Shown piece by piece: positions 1-5,416 of a stretch of DNA of 9,358 nucleotides. This stretch comes from Acidobacteriaceae bacterium (GTDB lineage: Bacteria > Acidobacteriota > Terriglobia > Terriglobales > Acidobacteriaceae): contig DAHUXF010000089.1 in the NCBI GenBank assembly GCA_027307295.1, forward strand, positions 1 through 9,358, given 5' to 3'. The position numbers and the translations under genes are program-made. The first letter of the stretch is position 1. Every line of letters begins with the position of its first letter. Below the pieces are notes generated by a model. That model was not told the origin of the DNA. It worked only from the letters and a program-made list of their open reading frames with translations, and searched no databases.

Positions 1-11
1 CCTTTCCTTAT

Positions 12-114
12 GTTGAATGTACAGCAAGTAACCGGGCCCATTAGGTTGAATGTACAGTATTGACCATTCACCGGGCATGGATGTTACATGTCGTGTACTC
101 CTGAGTCAAGAAAT
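12..114. repeat. R1 intergenic repeat, copy a
   Basis: First of three diverged copies of a roughly 75-100 bp block. It has two parts: a short unit beginning GTTGAATGTACAGCA and ending GGGCCCATTAGG (12-45), then a second unit beginning again with GTTGAATGTACAG and ending with GTGTACTCCTGAGTCAAGAA (45-112). The same order is seen at 1047-1143, and in truncated form at 272-347. All three copies keep a minus-strand promoter-like pair. The block appears to be the upstream region of a minus-strand gene rather than coding sequence. Boundaries are approximate because they were aligned by eye. Confidence 0.75.
81..109 (-). promoter_or_regulatory. Predicted sigma70-type promoter in R1a, reading leftward
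   Basis: On the minus strand, TTGACT (complement of 104-109) and TAACAT (complement of 81-86) are separated by 17 nt. This matches 5/6 and 4/6 of the sigma70 consensus. Identical hexamers at identical spacing occur in the other two R1 copies although the spacers differ. The promoter would transcribe off the left edge of the window. The minus-strand sequence just inside that edge contains AAGGAAAGG, a possible ribosome binding site. Confidence 0.5.
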
Positions 115-121
115 AACCGGA

Positions 122-265
122 CTATTTCATGGATCCGTACACTACCCCAAGATTTTCTTGGTAGCGTTTGTCGTAGCATTGTTCTTGTTCGTGTTTAAGT
201 TTCTGGATGGGTGGCATTGGGCAGGGATTGGTTTTGCCTTGAACGCCAAGAAGAAGCTGAAGATG
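122..265 (+). pseudogene. Truncated, frameshifted fragment of the Yip1-family gene
   Basis: This stretch is a diverged copy of 1884-2016 in the intact Yip1 gene, corresponding to about residues 188-231. It starts at CTATTTCATGGATCC and ends at AAGAAGCTGAAGATG. The copy is 144 nt against 133 nt, so the first part (YFMDPHTT) and the last part (GIGFALNAKKKLKM) lie in different frames. No start codon or 5' portion remains. An open frame through 50-364 exists only because it joins this remnant to R1 sequence. At the left junction, AACCGGACTATTTC resembles the parental AACCCGGCCTATTTC, consistent with a deletion joined at short homology. It is flanked by R1a and R1b. Confidence 0.8.
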
Positions 266-271
266 TTTGCT

Positions 272-347
272 GGGGCCCTTAGGTTCAATGTACAGCATGT
301 AACGGGCAGGGATGTTACACGGGGTGTACCTCTGAGTCAAGAACTAA
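272..347. repeat. R1 intergenic repeat, copy b (left unit truncated)
   Basis: Second R1 copy. Only GGGGCCCTTAGG of the left unit remains, cut where the Yip1 fragment ends. The right unit runs from GTTCAATGTACAGCA to CTGAGTCAAGAACTAA. Compared with R1c, the 8-bp inverted repeat in the leader has decayed but the promoter hexamers are unchanged. Confidence 0.75.
312..340 (-). promoter_or_regulatory. Predicted sigma70-type promoter in R1b, reading leftward
   Basis: On the minus strand, TTGACT (complement of 335-340) and TAACAT (complement of 312-317) lie 17 nt apart. The pair is the same as in R1a and R1c. Its downstream gene seems to have been lost: the leader runs directly into the antisense of the Yip1 fragment. 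If active it would make an antisense transcript across that remnant. Confidence 0.4.
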
Positions 348-553
348 ACAACCCTCGGCTATAAAAGCCGCAAGGTGGCCAGGACTGTCGATTGAAAATC
401 GACTGCTATCCACAACCTGCTCGTCTTTTTGTTCGTCAAATGTACTCTCAGTCATTTTGTTGGTAATGGTGCCGGAGCTGTAAGCCAAGTAGCCCCCTAC
501 CAAAAATGCTTCGCCTGGAGGGCGAAAAGTTTTGCAACATCCCCGAAACAGAC
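348..553. other. 206-nt segment inserted between R1 and R2, flanked by ACTAA
   Basis: In the third copy, R1 and R2 are contiguous through a single ACTAA (1139-1143). In the second copy the same point is split by 206 nt bounded by ACTAA at 343-347 and 554-558, as expected for an insertion with a 5-bp target duplication. The reverse is also possible: loss from the third copy by recombination between 5-bp repeats. The segment has no clear terminal inverted repeats and no credible gene. It contains three short hairpins: CGGCT/AGCCG (356-370), a perfect GTCGATT/AATCGAC pair with a 3-nt loop (387-403), and TTCGCC/GGCGAA (510-526). A minus-strand frame beginning at 455 has no ribosome binding site. 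Confidence 0.55.
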
Positions 554-712
554 ACTAATTTAAGAAGAGCTTCTCCTGTTCCCGAACTTTCTAAAATACG
601 CGACAGCCTGATGGCCTGGGAGAGTGCGAATGGCATTTATTGTTTAACGTTGCCAAGGGGAACATCTGAGTACGATCTTTGCAGTTTTTGTGTACGATCC
701 TTGCAGTTTTCA
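554..712. repeat. R2 repeat, copy b
   Basis: Diverged copy of the region immediately upstream of the Yip1 gene (1139-1288). The best conserved part is a 29-bp identity at 631-659 (equal to 1227-1255) with TGGCA/TGCCA ends. This copy has a local tandem duplication near its right end: TACGATC(T/C)TTGCAGTTTT occurs at 671-689 and 693-710, with a partial third CTTGCAGTTT at 719-728. A 70-codon frame crosses the block from 506 but has no ribosome binding site and is not supported as a gene. Confidence 0.75.
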
Positions 713-833
713 CATTAACTTGCAGTTTCACGGTCAAAAGGGAGGTAGGCTTTTGTGTCAGATCCACAGTTGCAACGATCCGAAAAGCTGAAGCAGCGCC
801 GACTACTGAAATATGGCCGGCGCCGCAAATTGT

Positions 834-1028
834 TTAGGCTATGTTCACACTGCAGCACGAAGTGGATGCGCAGCAAGAACAGGAGTTGCAGGAACTGATG
901 CCGCTTGAGGCACCAGTCTCCGGCATCGCCATCGCATCGCCAAGAGAAACAACTTGAAGATCAGCAAAGTCGCCGAGGTCGTTGACATTGAGATCGAACG
1001 AACTCAGATCCAGAGTACCAGTTGACAT
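834..1028 (-). CDS. Putative thiopeptide/thiazolyl-type RiPP precursor peptide
   Basis: A 64-aa peptide with a two-part design. The N-terminal leader (about 1-40) is rich in Asp and hydrophobic residues, carries FDLNV (11-15) and VVSLGDAMAMPETGAS (26-41), and has no Lys or Arg. The C-terminal core (about 42-64) contains six Cys (47, 50, 52, 53, 58, 59) interspersed with Ser and Thr, as in SSCNSCSCC. Precursors of thiopeptides and related thiazolyl peptides combine such an acidic leader with a Cys/Ser core, where Cys become thiazoles and Ser/Thr are dehydrated. GAAGGA lies 6 nt before the ATG, and a promoter-like pair in R1c lies about 75 nt upstream, so this is probably a real gene. No cyclodehydratase, dehydratase or transporter is seen in the window. 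Transcription runs left, so partners could lie beyond position 1. An alternative is a lanthipeptide of the FxLD type. Family assignment is by eye. Confidence 0.72.
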   Translation of the reverse strand: MSTGTLDLSSFDLNVNDLGDFADLQVVSLGDAMAMPETGASSGISSCNSCSCCASTSCCSVNIA

Positions 1029-1077
1029 GTTCTATCCTTCTTTCACTTGAATGTACAGCAGTCACCGGGGCCCTTAG

Positions 1078-1099
1078 GTTGAATGTAACAGCATTCAAC
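1078..1099. promoter_or_regulatory. Perfect 8-bp inverted repeat in the precursor leader
   Basis: GTTGAATG (1078-1085) and CATTCAAC (1092-1099) form a perfect inverted repeat around a 6-nt centre. It sits just downstream of the predicted minus-strand -10 element (1108-1113), so it falls at about +1 to +25 of the precursor transcript. It could be an operator for a dimeric repressor or an RNA hairpin. The R1a copy keeps 15 of 16 arm positions in a longer arrangement (45-52 and 65-72); R1b has lost it. Function is unknown. Confidence 0.35.
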
Positions 1100-1107
1100 G
1101 GGCACGA

Positions 1108-1136
1108 ATGTTACACATCATGTACTCCTGAGTCAA
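1108..1136 (-). promoter_or_regulatory. Predicted promoter of the RiPP precursor gene (R1c)
   Basis: On the minus strand, TTGACT (complement of 1131-1136) and TAACAT (complement of 1108-1113) are spaced by 17 nt. Transcription would begin near 1101, giving an untranslated leader of about 70 nt before the ATG at 1028. The same hexamers and spacing in R1a and R1b, with variable spacer sequence, support function. Confidence 0.55.
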
Positions 1137-1138
1137 GA

Positions 1139-1288
1139 ACTAATTAAGAGAAGCTTCCCTTATCCCCTTAACTTTATAAATACGCGACAAGTAGGCGACA
1201 AGCTTGATGACCCGGGAGACGGAGATTGGCATTTATTGTTTAACGTTGCCAAGGGAGAAACATCCGTGTACGATGCTTGCAGTTTTCA
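1139..1288. repeat. R2 repeat, copy c (5' region of the Yip1 gene)
   Basis: The copy of R2 that directly precedes the intact Yip1 gene. It shares with 554-712 the blocks AATACGCGACA, the 29-bp identity at 1227-1255, and TGTACGATNCTTGCAGTTTTCA at the right end. It includes TATAAA at 1175-1180 as a possible plus-strand -10 element, but no good -35 is visible. An in-frame ATG at 1204 lies within this repeat. It was rejected as the Yip1 start because R2 elsewhere is not linked to a Yip1 coding sequence. Confidence 0.7.
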
Positions 1289-1323
1289 GGGTTAAAAAAG
1301 AAATTTTGCGAAGGAAATTTCGA

Positions 1324-2097
1324 ATGAGCACCCCGACTCCTCCGATCGTTACTGCAGTTGAGCCAAACGCCGAGTCCGCGCAGCCCGTCCTCTCCGAGCC
1401 CGCGCGCATCATCAACACTTTCGCCGCACCCTCCAAGACGTTCCTGGACATCCGCCGCAACGCCAGTTGGTGGGTGCCATGGCTGCTCATCTCCTTTTTT
1501 GCTATCGCCTTCTGGGTCATGGTTGACAAGAAGGTGGGTTTTGACCAAATCGCGCAAAACTTCGTCGCTAACAGCAGGCAGTTCCAAGCACAGCCACCAG
1601 AGCAACAGGCCCGCATGGCGGCCAATGTTGCAACCTTCACCAAGTACAGCGGCTACGCCGGCCCAATCTTCACTCTTTTCCTTGCACTCATTACGGCTGT
1701 CGTGCTTTGGGGAACGTTTAATTTCCTCACGGCGGCGGAGATTTCTTTTGGCCGGTCCATGGCCATCGTCATGTACGGTTGGCTCCCAGGTAGTTTGGTT
1801 TCCTCAGTCTTAAGTATAATTGCCGTTTCGTTTGGCAACCCCGAAGGGTTCCGAGTTGAAAGTCCAGTGGGCACAAACCCGGCCTATTTCATGGATCCGC
1901 ACACTACCTCAAGATTCCTCCTGGTAGCCTTGTCCTCGCTCGATGTTTTAGGCCTCTGGATGGTGGCATTGGTAGGGATCGGCTTCGCCTTGAACGCCAA
2001 GAAGAAATTGAAGATGGGCACCGCCATCGGCACGGTAGCCGCCTGGTATTTTTTGGCCAAGCTGGTTGGCGCGGCATTCTCAAGCATGGGTGGCTGA
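1324..2097 (+). CDS. Yip1-family multipass membrane protein
   Basis: A 257-aa integral membrane protein. A Pro-rich N-terminus (MSTPTPP..., 1-25) leads to RIINTFAAPSKTFLDIRRN (29-46), typical of bacterial YIP1-domain proteins, where PxxTF precedes the first membrane helix. Helices are predicted at about 49-67, 112-134, 144-170, 196-222 and 232-252. The loop 68-108 is hydrophilic, with Gln-rich QAQPPEQQ. The start at 1324 is preferred to the longer in-frame ATG at 1204: AAGGA lies 8 nt upstream, and the extra 40 codons are repeat R2. The bacterial role of the family is poorly defined. The gene is divergent from the RiPP precursor, and its 3' part is duplicated at 122-265. A role in precursor export or self-protection is therefore conceivable, but this is only inference from co-duplication. 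It converges on the next gene. Confidence 0.85.
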   Translation: MSTPTPPIVTAVEPNAESAQPVLSEPARIINTFAAPSKTFLDIRRNASWWVPWLLISFFAIAFWVMVDKKVGFDQIAQNFVANSRQFQAQPPEQQARMAANVATFTKYSGYAGPIFTLFLALITAVVLWGTFNFLTAAEISFGRSMAIVMYGWLPGSLVSSVLSIIAVSFGNPEGFRVESPVGTNPAYFMDPHTTSRFLLVALSSLDVLGLWMVALVGIGFALNAKKKLKMGTAIGTVAAWYFLAKLVGAAFSSMGG

Positions 2098-2294
2098 TCC
2101 AATCGAGCTTTGAAACAGCCTTTTTGATTCCACAATTCCATCGATTACCCCCTTGCTGCTTAAAACGGGGGAGCGCACAAGCAAATCTTGTTTCGAGTAA
2201 ACGTTAAAAAATAGATGTCCTGCCAACCACTGTGGCTGTTACTGTGACTCTTTCTTGTGAATACTGTCGGCTCGCTCCGCCGCATCGGCAAAGG

Positions 2295-3626
2295 CTAATG
2301 TGGAAGAAAACGTGTGATGATTGAATCAAGACCAGTCGCAGCCAAGATCGCATAGATAGGGAGAAAGGGCACTCTGAACCGCCCATAGGCTTCAGGGCCA
2401 GCAGAAATGATCACGAAGTATCCTATAACCAGCATCGCTAGTACGAAGAAGGTCCGGTTCACCCTCCAGGTCGTGACAAGACCATAAAGCGCAAGAATCA
2501 GGACGGGCAGTGTATAAATCATCAGCACACGCATGCCGGTCGGCCAGTTCGTTCCCGCGAGTCCGGAGAGCGTGATGGGGCCTCCATCCAGCATCATCAC
2601 AGAAGCGCCCCTGGCGGCTGCCTTCAGATAACCGAGTGGATGCTGAAGTATGATCGTGCGGGCGAGGCGAGAGTAATAACCTGACTTTTCCACCAGAGTC
2701 ACCTGAGAGCACAACCGCGAATAAGTGCGCTGCATTTCCAGGCAGGACTCGTCTTCTAGTTCTGTTTGAGCCTTTTGGAAATTCGCGCGGAAATCGCCGG
2801 GGCGCTCCGCGGCAAGGCTCCCGGCTGCGCGATACTCTAAAGCATTGAAAGCGGAAACGGTACTTACGGTAAAGCTGCCAACCGTGTGCTGATTGTGTGC
2901 TGCCCACGCCAGCGGAAAGCAGAGAAATCCTGCCAGAAACATCAGTGATGCACGAAGCTTGAGACGCGGGACAAAGAGTGCGATAAACACGAGGGCAGGC
3001 AAAAAGAAGAATAGGCCTATCGGTCGAACGAGCGCCGACATGCCTGCCAGCATACCCGCCGTCAAAAAGCTGGCGCTGGAACTCCTCGGCTGGTTGGCCT
3101 TATTCCAGAGTATCCAATACACGGTCGCCAGTATCGCGGTAAATAACATCTCCGTAAGAATCGAGTGGGCTGCTTCGAGGAAGGGAAAATCAATAGTAAG
3201 GATCACCGCAGTGATAAGCGCTAATCGTCGATTTTTGGTAAAGCTGAACGTAAAAACCGTGGTGCCTAAAATAATCAAAATACGTAATAAATGCTGGAAG
3301 ACGACCACCGACTTAAGGTCAAGGTGCGCCCATAGAAACGGCACCATGATCAGTGGGTAGCCGGGTGTGCGAAACGTTTCAGGTTTTCCATCAGGACCGT
3401 TAAATACGTGGCTGGTCAGCAGGTTCTTTGCCGGAGCAATGTAGCTGACTGAGTCTGGATAGAAAATATTGTCAAAATGCCAGAAGTAAAACCCGCTGGT
3501 GAGCAACGCTGCCAACGCGACAAACCATAGGGCCCGTCCCATGTTCCCGTGGGTAGTAAATTGCTTTGCTTCAGGCACATTTTTGCCGGAAATCGTTAGC
3601 ACGTTTTGGATTTCTTTCTGAACCAT
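2295..3626 (-). CDS. ArnT/PMT-like polytopic glycosyltransferase-family protein
   Basis: A 443-aa protein with many hydrophobic segments, the first at about 31-49, and a short soluble C-terminus. Features fit the dolichyl-phosphate-mannose mannosyltransferase / ArnT-like superfamily (GT-C fold). An acidic residue sits in the first periplasmic loop (YPDSVSYI, Asp58), RTPGYPL at 86-92 resembles the common R-x-P-G/L-Y-P motif, and E151 to E159 (EAAHSILTE) is a conserved helix element. Such enzymes move sugars from a polyprenyl-phosphate donor to lipids or proteins at the outer face of the inner membrane. Donor and acceptor cannot be told here. The start is uncertain: the ATG at 3626 lacks a clear ribosome binding site. 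An ATG at 3542 (residue 29), just before the first helix and preceded by GGGAAC, is a good alternative. It stands alone, convergent with the Yip1 gene. Confidence 0.8.
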   Translation of the reverse strand: MVQKEIQNVLTISGKNVPEAKQFTTHGNMGRALWFVALAALLTSGFYFWHFDNIFYPDSVSYIAPAKNLLTSHVFNGPDGKPETFRTPGYPLIMVPFLWAHLDLKSVVVFQHLLRILIILGTTVFTFSFTKNRRLALITAVILTIDFPFLEAAHSILTEMLFTAILATVYWILWNKANQPRSSSASFLTAGMLAGMSALVRPIGLFFFLPALVFIALFVPRLKLRASLMFLAGFLCFPLAWAAHNQHTVGSFTVSTVSAFNALEYRAAGSLAAERPGDFRANFQKAQTELEDESCLEMQRTYSRLCSQVTLVEKSGYYSRLARTIILQHPLGYLKAAARGASVMMLDGGPITLSGLAGTNWPTGMRVLMIYTLPVLILALYGLVTTWRVNRTFFVLAMLVIGYFVIISAGPEAYGRFRVPFLPIYAILAATGLDSIITRFLPH

Positions 3627-3719
3627 CCAGACGCAGAGTCATCATGCACGGCATGTCCGGTTGCTTTTGTCTGGATTACTTCTTTAGGCTGGGCCGTATT
3701 TTAGCAGGGATTCCGCCAG

Positions 3720-4016
3720 TCAGAATTGCGCACGGTAGCGCCGGCGGAGCCTGCGGTCACGCCGGATGTCTCCGCGGAGTCTCTTGATCTCATAGCGGTC
3801 ACTATGGATACGGGCTTCATCGGCGCGAATTTGGCCGGGCGGCGCATGATGTTGGCGGTCAAAGCGCAATTGATCGCGGTCACGGTCGAGTTGGTATTCT
3901 TCCTGACGCAAGCGTTGCTCATCGGCACGCAGGTCATGCAATGAGCCGGCTTGCGCAAACGAACACGTGCTCAGAACAAGCGGAGCAATCAAGACCAGGA
4001 ATAGCTTCCCGCGCAT
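3720..4016 (-). CDS. Small exported Arg-rich, probably coiled-coil protein
   Basis: A 98-aa protein. Residues 1-23 form a signal peptide (MRGKLFLVLIAPLVLS..., cleavage likely after AQA). The Cys18 context LSTC is a poor lipobox. The mature part is extremely charged: about 20 Arg with many Asp and Glu in patterns such as RADEQRLRQEEYQLDRDRDQ. It contains a near-repeat RADEQR / RADEAR (30 and 64) and ends in an Arg cluster (RRDRRLRRRYRAQF). This suggests a helical or coiled-coil periplasmic protein that might bind anionic partners. The ATG has GGAG about 9 nt upstream. Several overlapping frames are open here because of composition, but only this one has a signal peptide and ribosome binding site. 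No family is recognised. A weak -10-like TAGAAT lies on the minus strand at 4056-4061. Confidence 0.7.
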   Translation of the reverse strand: MRGKLFLVLIAPLVLSTCSFAQAGSLHDLRADEQRLRQEEYQLDRDRDQLRFDRQHHAPPGQIRADEARIHSDRYEIKRLRGDIRRDRRLRRRYRAQF

Positions 4017-4129
4017 GATTTCTCACTCCCGATGTAAAGTGAAAATGTTCTGCGCATTCTAACCCTATTTGCCGGAAAAAGTGACGCGCTTTTTTGAAAC
4101 CGATGAAATGTGCGATAAGTGCTGGAAAA

Positions 4130-5368
4130 TCAGCGCGGAACCGCCGCCCGGCGGGGATGCAGCAAGCCGCTCATGGCCCAGATTCCAAGCCACGGTCCCA
4201 GCGCCATGCTGGCCAGGGCCCATTGCCATCCATAGTGCGACGCGATAGCTGCCATAAGACGTATGACGGCAGCGGTCAGCAGAAATCCCACAGCCACCTG
4301 GCATGTAAGCGCCGTGCCCACGTAATTCTTGTCGGAAACTTCACTGATAATGGTGGAAAATTGAGCGGAATCCGCGATAACAGCAATCCCCCAGATCATG
4401 GAAAGCGGAATAAGCAAAACAGGCCGGTGCAACACCACGGCAGCAAGAAGACAGCAAACCGAACTGATGGCCATGGCGATGATCGTGACCCAGGCGCGCT
4501 GCGCCACGCGGGTTGTAGCCGACTGGTCTTGCAGACGGTCACTGGCAGCGCCAGCCCATATGCAGCCAATGGCTCCAATGGCAATGGCCAAAGCCGCCAT
4601 CGCTTCAAATGTATTGCGCGACCAGCCGGCAGAAACGGCGAAGATCACGGCAATCCATCCCCACATGCTGTATAGCTCCCACATGTGTCCCAGATAGCCC
4701 AGATTGGCCAGCCGCAAGGAGCGATTGCGAACGATCTCAAGAATCTGCGCGGGATCAAAGCGCGATTGCGGCATGGCGAAGGGACCTTCACGAACGCCAA
4801 AAGCAACAATCAACGCTCCCAGTACAGCCTGTGCGCTACCCAGCAGAACCACTCCTCGCCAGGGGATACCGCCGATGGAATTCGCCGCATGCGGCACAGC
4901 CGAACCCACGGTAAGGGCGCCAATCATAATTCCCAGCGCCAGCCCGCGTCCTCGTTGAAACCATCCGGCAATGATCTTCATTCCTACCGGGTATACGCCA
5001 GCCAGAAAAAATCCGGTGGCCCCGCGCAGCAGGATTGCGCTCAGCGGATCTGCCGCCACAAAGACAAACGCAGCGTTCACAGCCGCTGCAGCCAGAGCGG
5101 AGAAGACCAGGACTTTGACTGGGCTAAAAACGTCCGGGAGGTTGAATAAAGCAAAGATAACAGCGCCGAGCGAAAACCCGATCTGTACGGCGATGGTCAG
5201 CCAGGAGCCCAAAGCCAGGTCAGCATGCCATAGGGCGGTAATCTGTGGAATCACAGCCGTGCCGGTAAACCACAATGACATGGCCAGTAATTCAGCCATG
5301 GACAGCAAAAAAAGCGCCCGCCGGGAGGAAAGTCCGCGGCGGGCTTCAGCTTCCACTGAAACCGGCAT
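4130..5368 (-). CDS. MFS-family transporter
   Basis: A 412-aa protein with about twelve membrane helices, the usual size for the Major Facilitator Superfamily. The N-terminal half contains RGATGFFLAGVYPVGMKIIAGW (115-136), matching the family's R-x-x-x-G-F-x-x-x helix-4 signature. It is followed by a charged turn, FQRGRGLALGIMIGALTVGSA (137-157), resembling CynX/NarK-type members. The helix 2-3 loop, normally G-x-x-x-D-R-x-G-R-R, is degenerate here (LFNLPDVFSPVKV, Asp79 kept). A small soluble loop at 194-210 separates the halves. The substrate cannot be inferred. The start at 5368 has only a weak upstream AGG. The gene lies 48 nt downstream of the peroxiredoxin on the same strand, so the two may be co-transcribed. 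Confidence 0.85.
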   Translation of the reverse strand: MPVSVEAEARRGLSSRRALFLLSMAELLAMSLWFTGTAVIPQITALWHADLALGSWLTIAVQIGFSLGAVIFALFNLPDVFSPVKVLVFSALAAAAVNAAFVFVAADPLSAILLRGATGFFLAGVYPVGMKIIAGWFQRGRGLALGIMIGALTVGSAVPHAANSIGGIPWRGVVLLGSAQAVLGALIVAFGVREGPFAMPQSRFDPAQILEIVRNRSLRLANLGYLGHMWELYSMWGWIAVIFAVSAGWSRNTFEAMAALAIAIGAIGCIWAGAASDRLQDQSATTRVAQRAWVTIIAMAISSVCCLLAAVVLHRPVLLIPLSMIWGIAVIADSAQFSTIISEVSDKNYVGTALTCQVAVGFLLTAAVIRLMAAIASHYGWQWALASMALGPWLGIWAMSGLLHPRRAAVPR

Positions 5369-5416
5369 TAGCTTTTGGGCCTGGCCAACTGGAATGGAAT
5401 CATACGCGGCGATCTG

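Larger units (their letters stand above)
1047..1143. repeat. R1 intergenic repeat, copy c (most complete)
   Basis: Third and fullest R1 copy, with both units present. The left unit is 1047-1078 (TTGAATGTACAGCAGTCACC to CCCTTAGG). The right unit is 1078-1143 and ends GAGTCAAGAACTAA, which is also the first bases of R2c. It forms the promoter and untranslated leader of the minus-strand RiPP precursor and, with R2c, the divergent intergenic region shared with the Yip1 gene. Confidence 0.75.

Noticed and set aside
50..364. 104-codon plus-strand frame with a hydrophobic middle
   Set aside because: It joins R1 repeat sequence to a frameshifted fragment of the Yip1 gene and has no ribosome binding site. 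It is treated as a remnant.
315..503. Minus-strand 62-codon frame as a second precursor peptide
   Set aside because: Only one Cys, no Ser/Cys core and no ribosome binding site. It crosses the R1b promoter.
506..718. 70-codon plus-strand frame sharing GIYCLTLPR with the 5' extension of the Yip1 frame
   Set aside because: The shared peptide arises from the conserved 29-bp DNA block in R2. No ribosome binding site is seen and the frame begins inside the inserted segment.
755..898. Plus-strand frame from GTG at 755 (47 codons, basic, with CSHC) preceded by GGGAGG
   Set aside because: The ribosome binding site is good, but the frame overlaps the precursor core in antisense, its Cys pattern largely mirrors that overlap, and no family is recognised. 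It remains possible but is not supported enough to list as a gene.
12..1143. R1 repeats as a CRISPR array
   Set aside because: Only three diverged copies at irregular distances (about 160-700 nt) with genes and remnants between them; no uniform spacers.
1204..1323. 40-codon N-terminal extension of the Yip1 gene
   Set aside because: It is translated R2 repeat with no ribosome binding site. The ATG at 1324 has a well-placed AAGGA and gives a normal Yip1 N-terminus.
2098..2294. Possible terminator between the convergent Yip1 and glycosyltransferase genes
   Set aside because: CCCCC (2148-2152) and GGGGG (2167-2171) could pair over a 14-nt loop, but no T-run follows on either strand.
3701..3958. 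Overlapping minus-strand 85-codon frame over the Arg-rich gene
   Set aside because: It is an alternative frame of the same composition-biased DNA. The other frame has the signal peptide and ribosome binding site.
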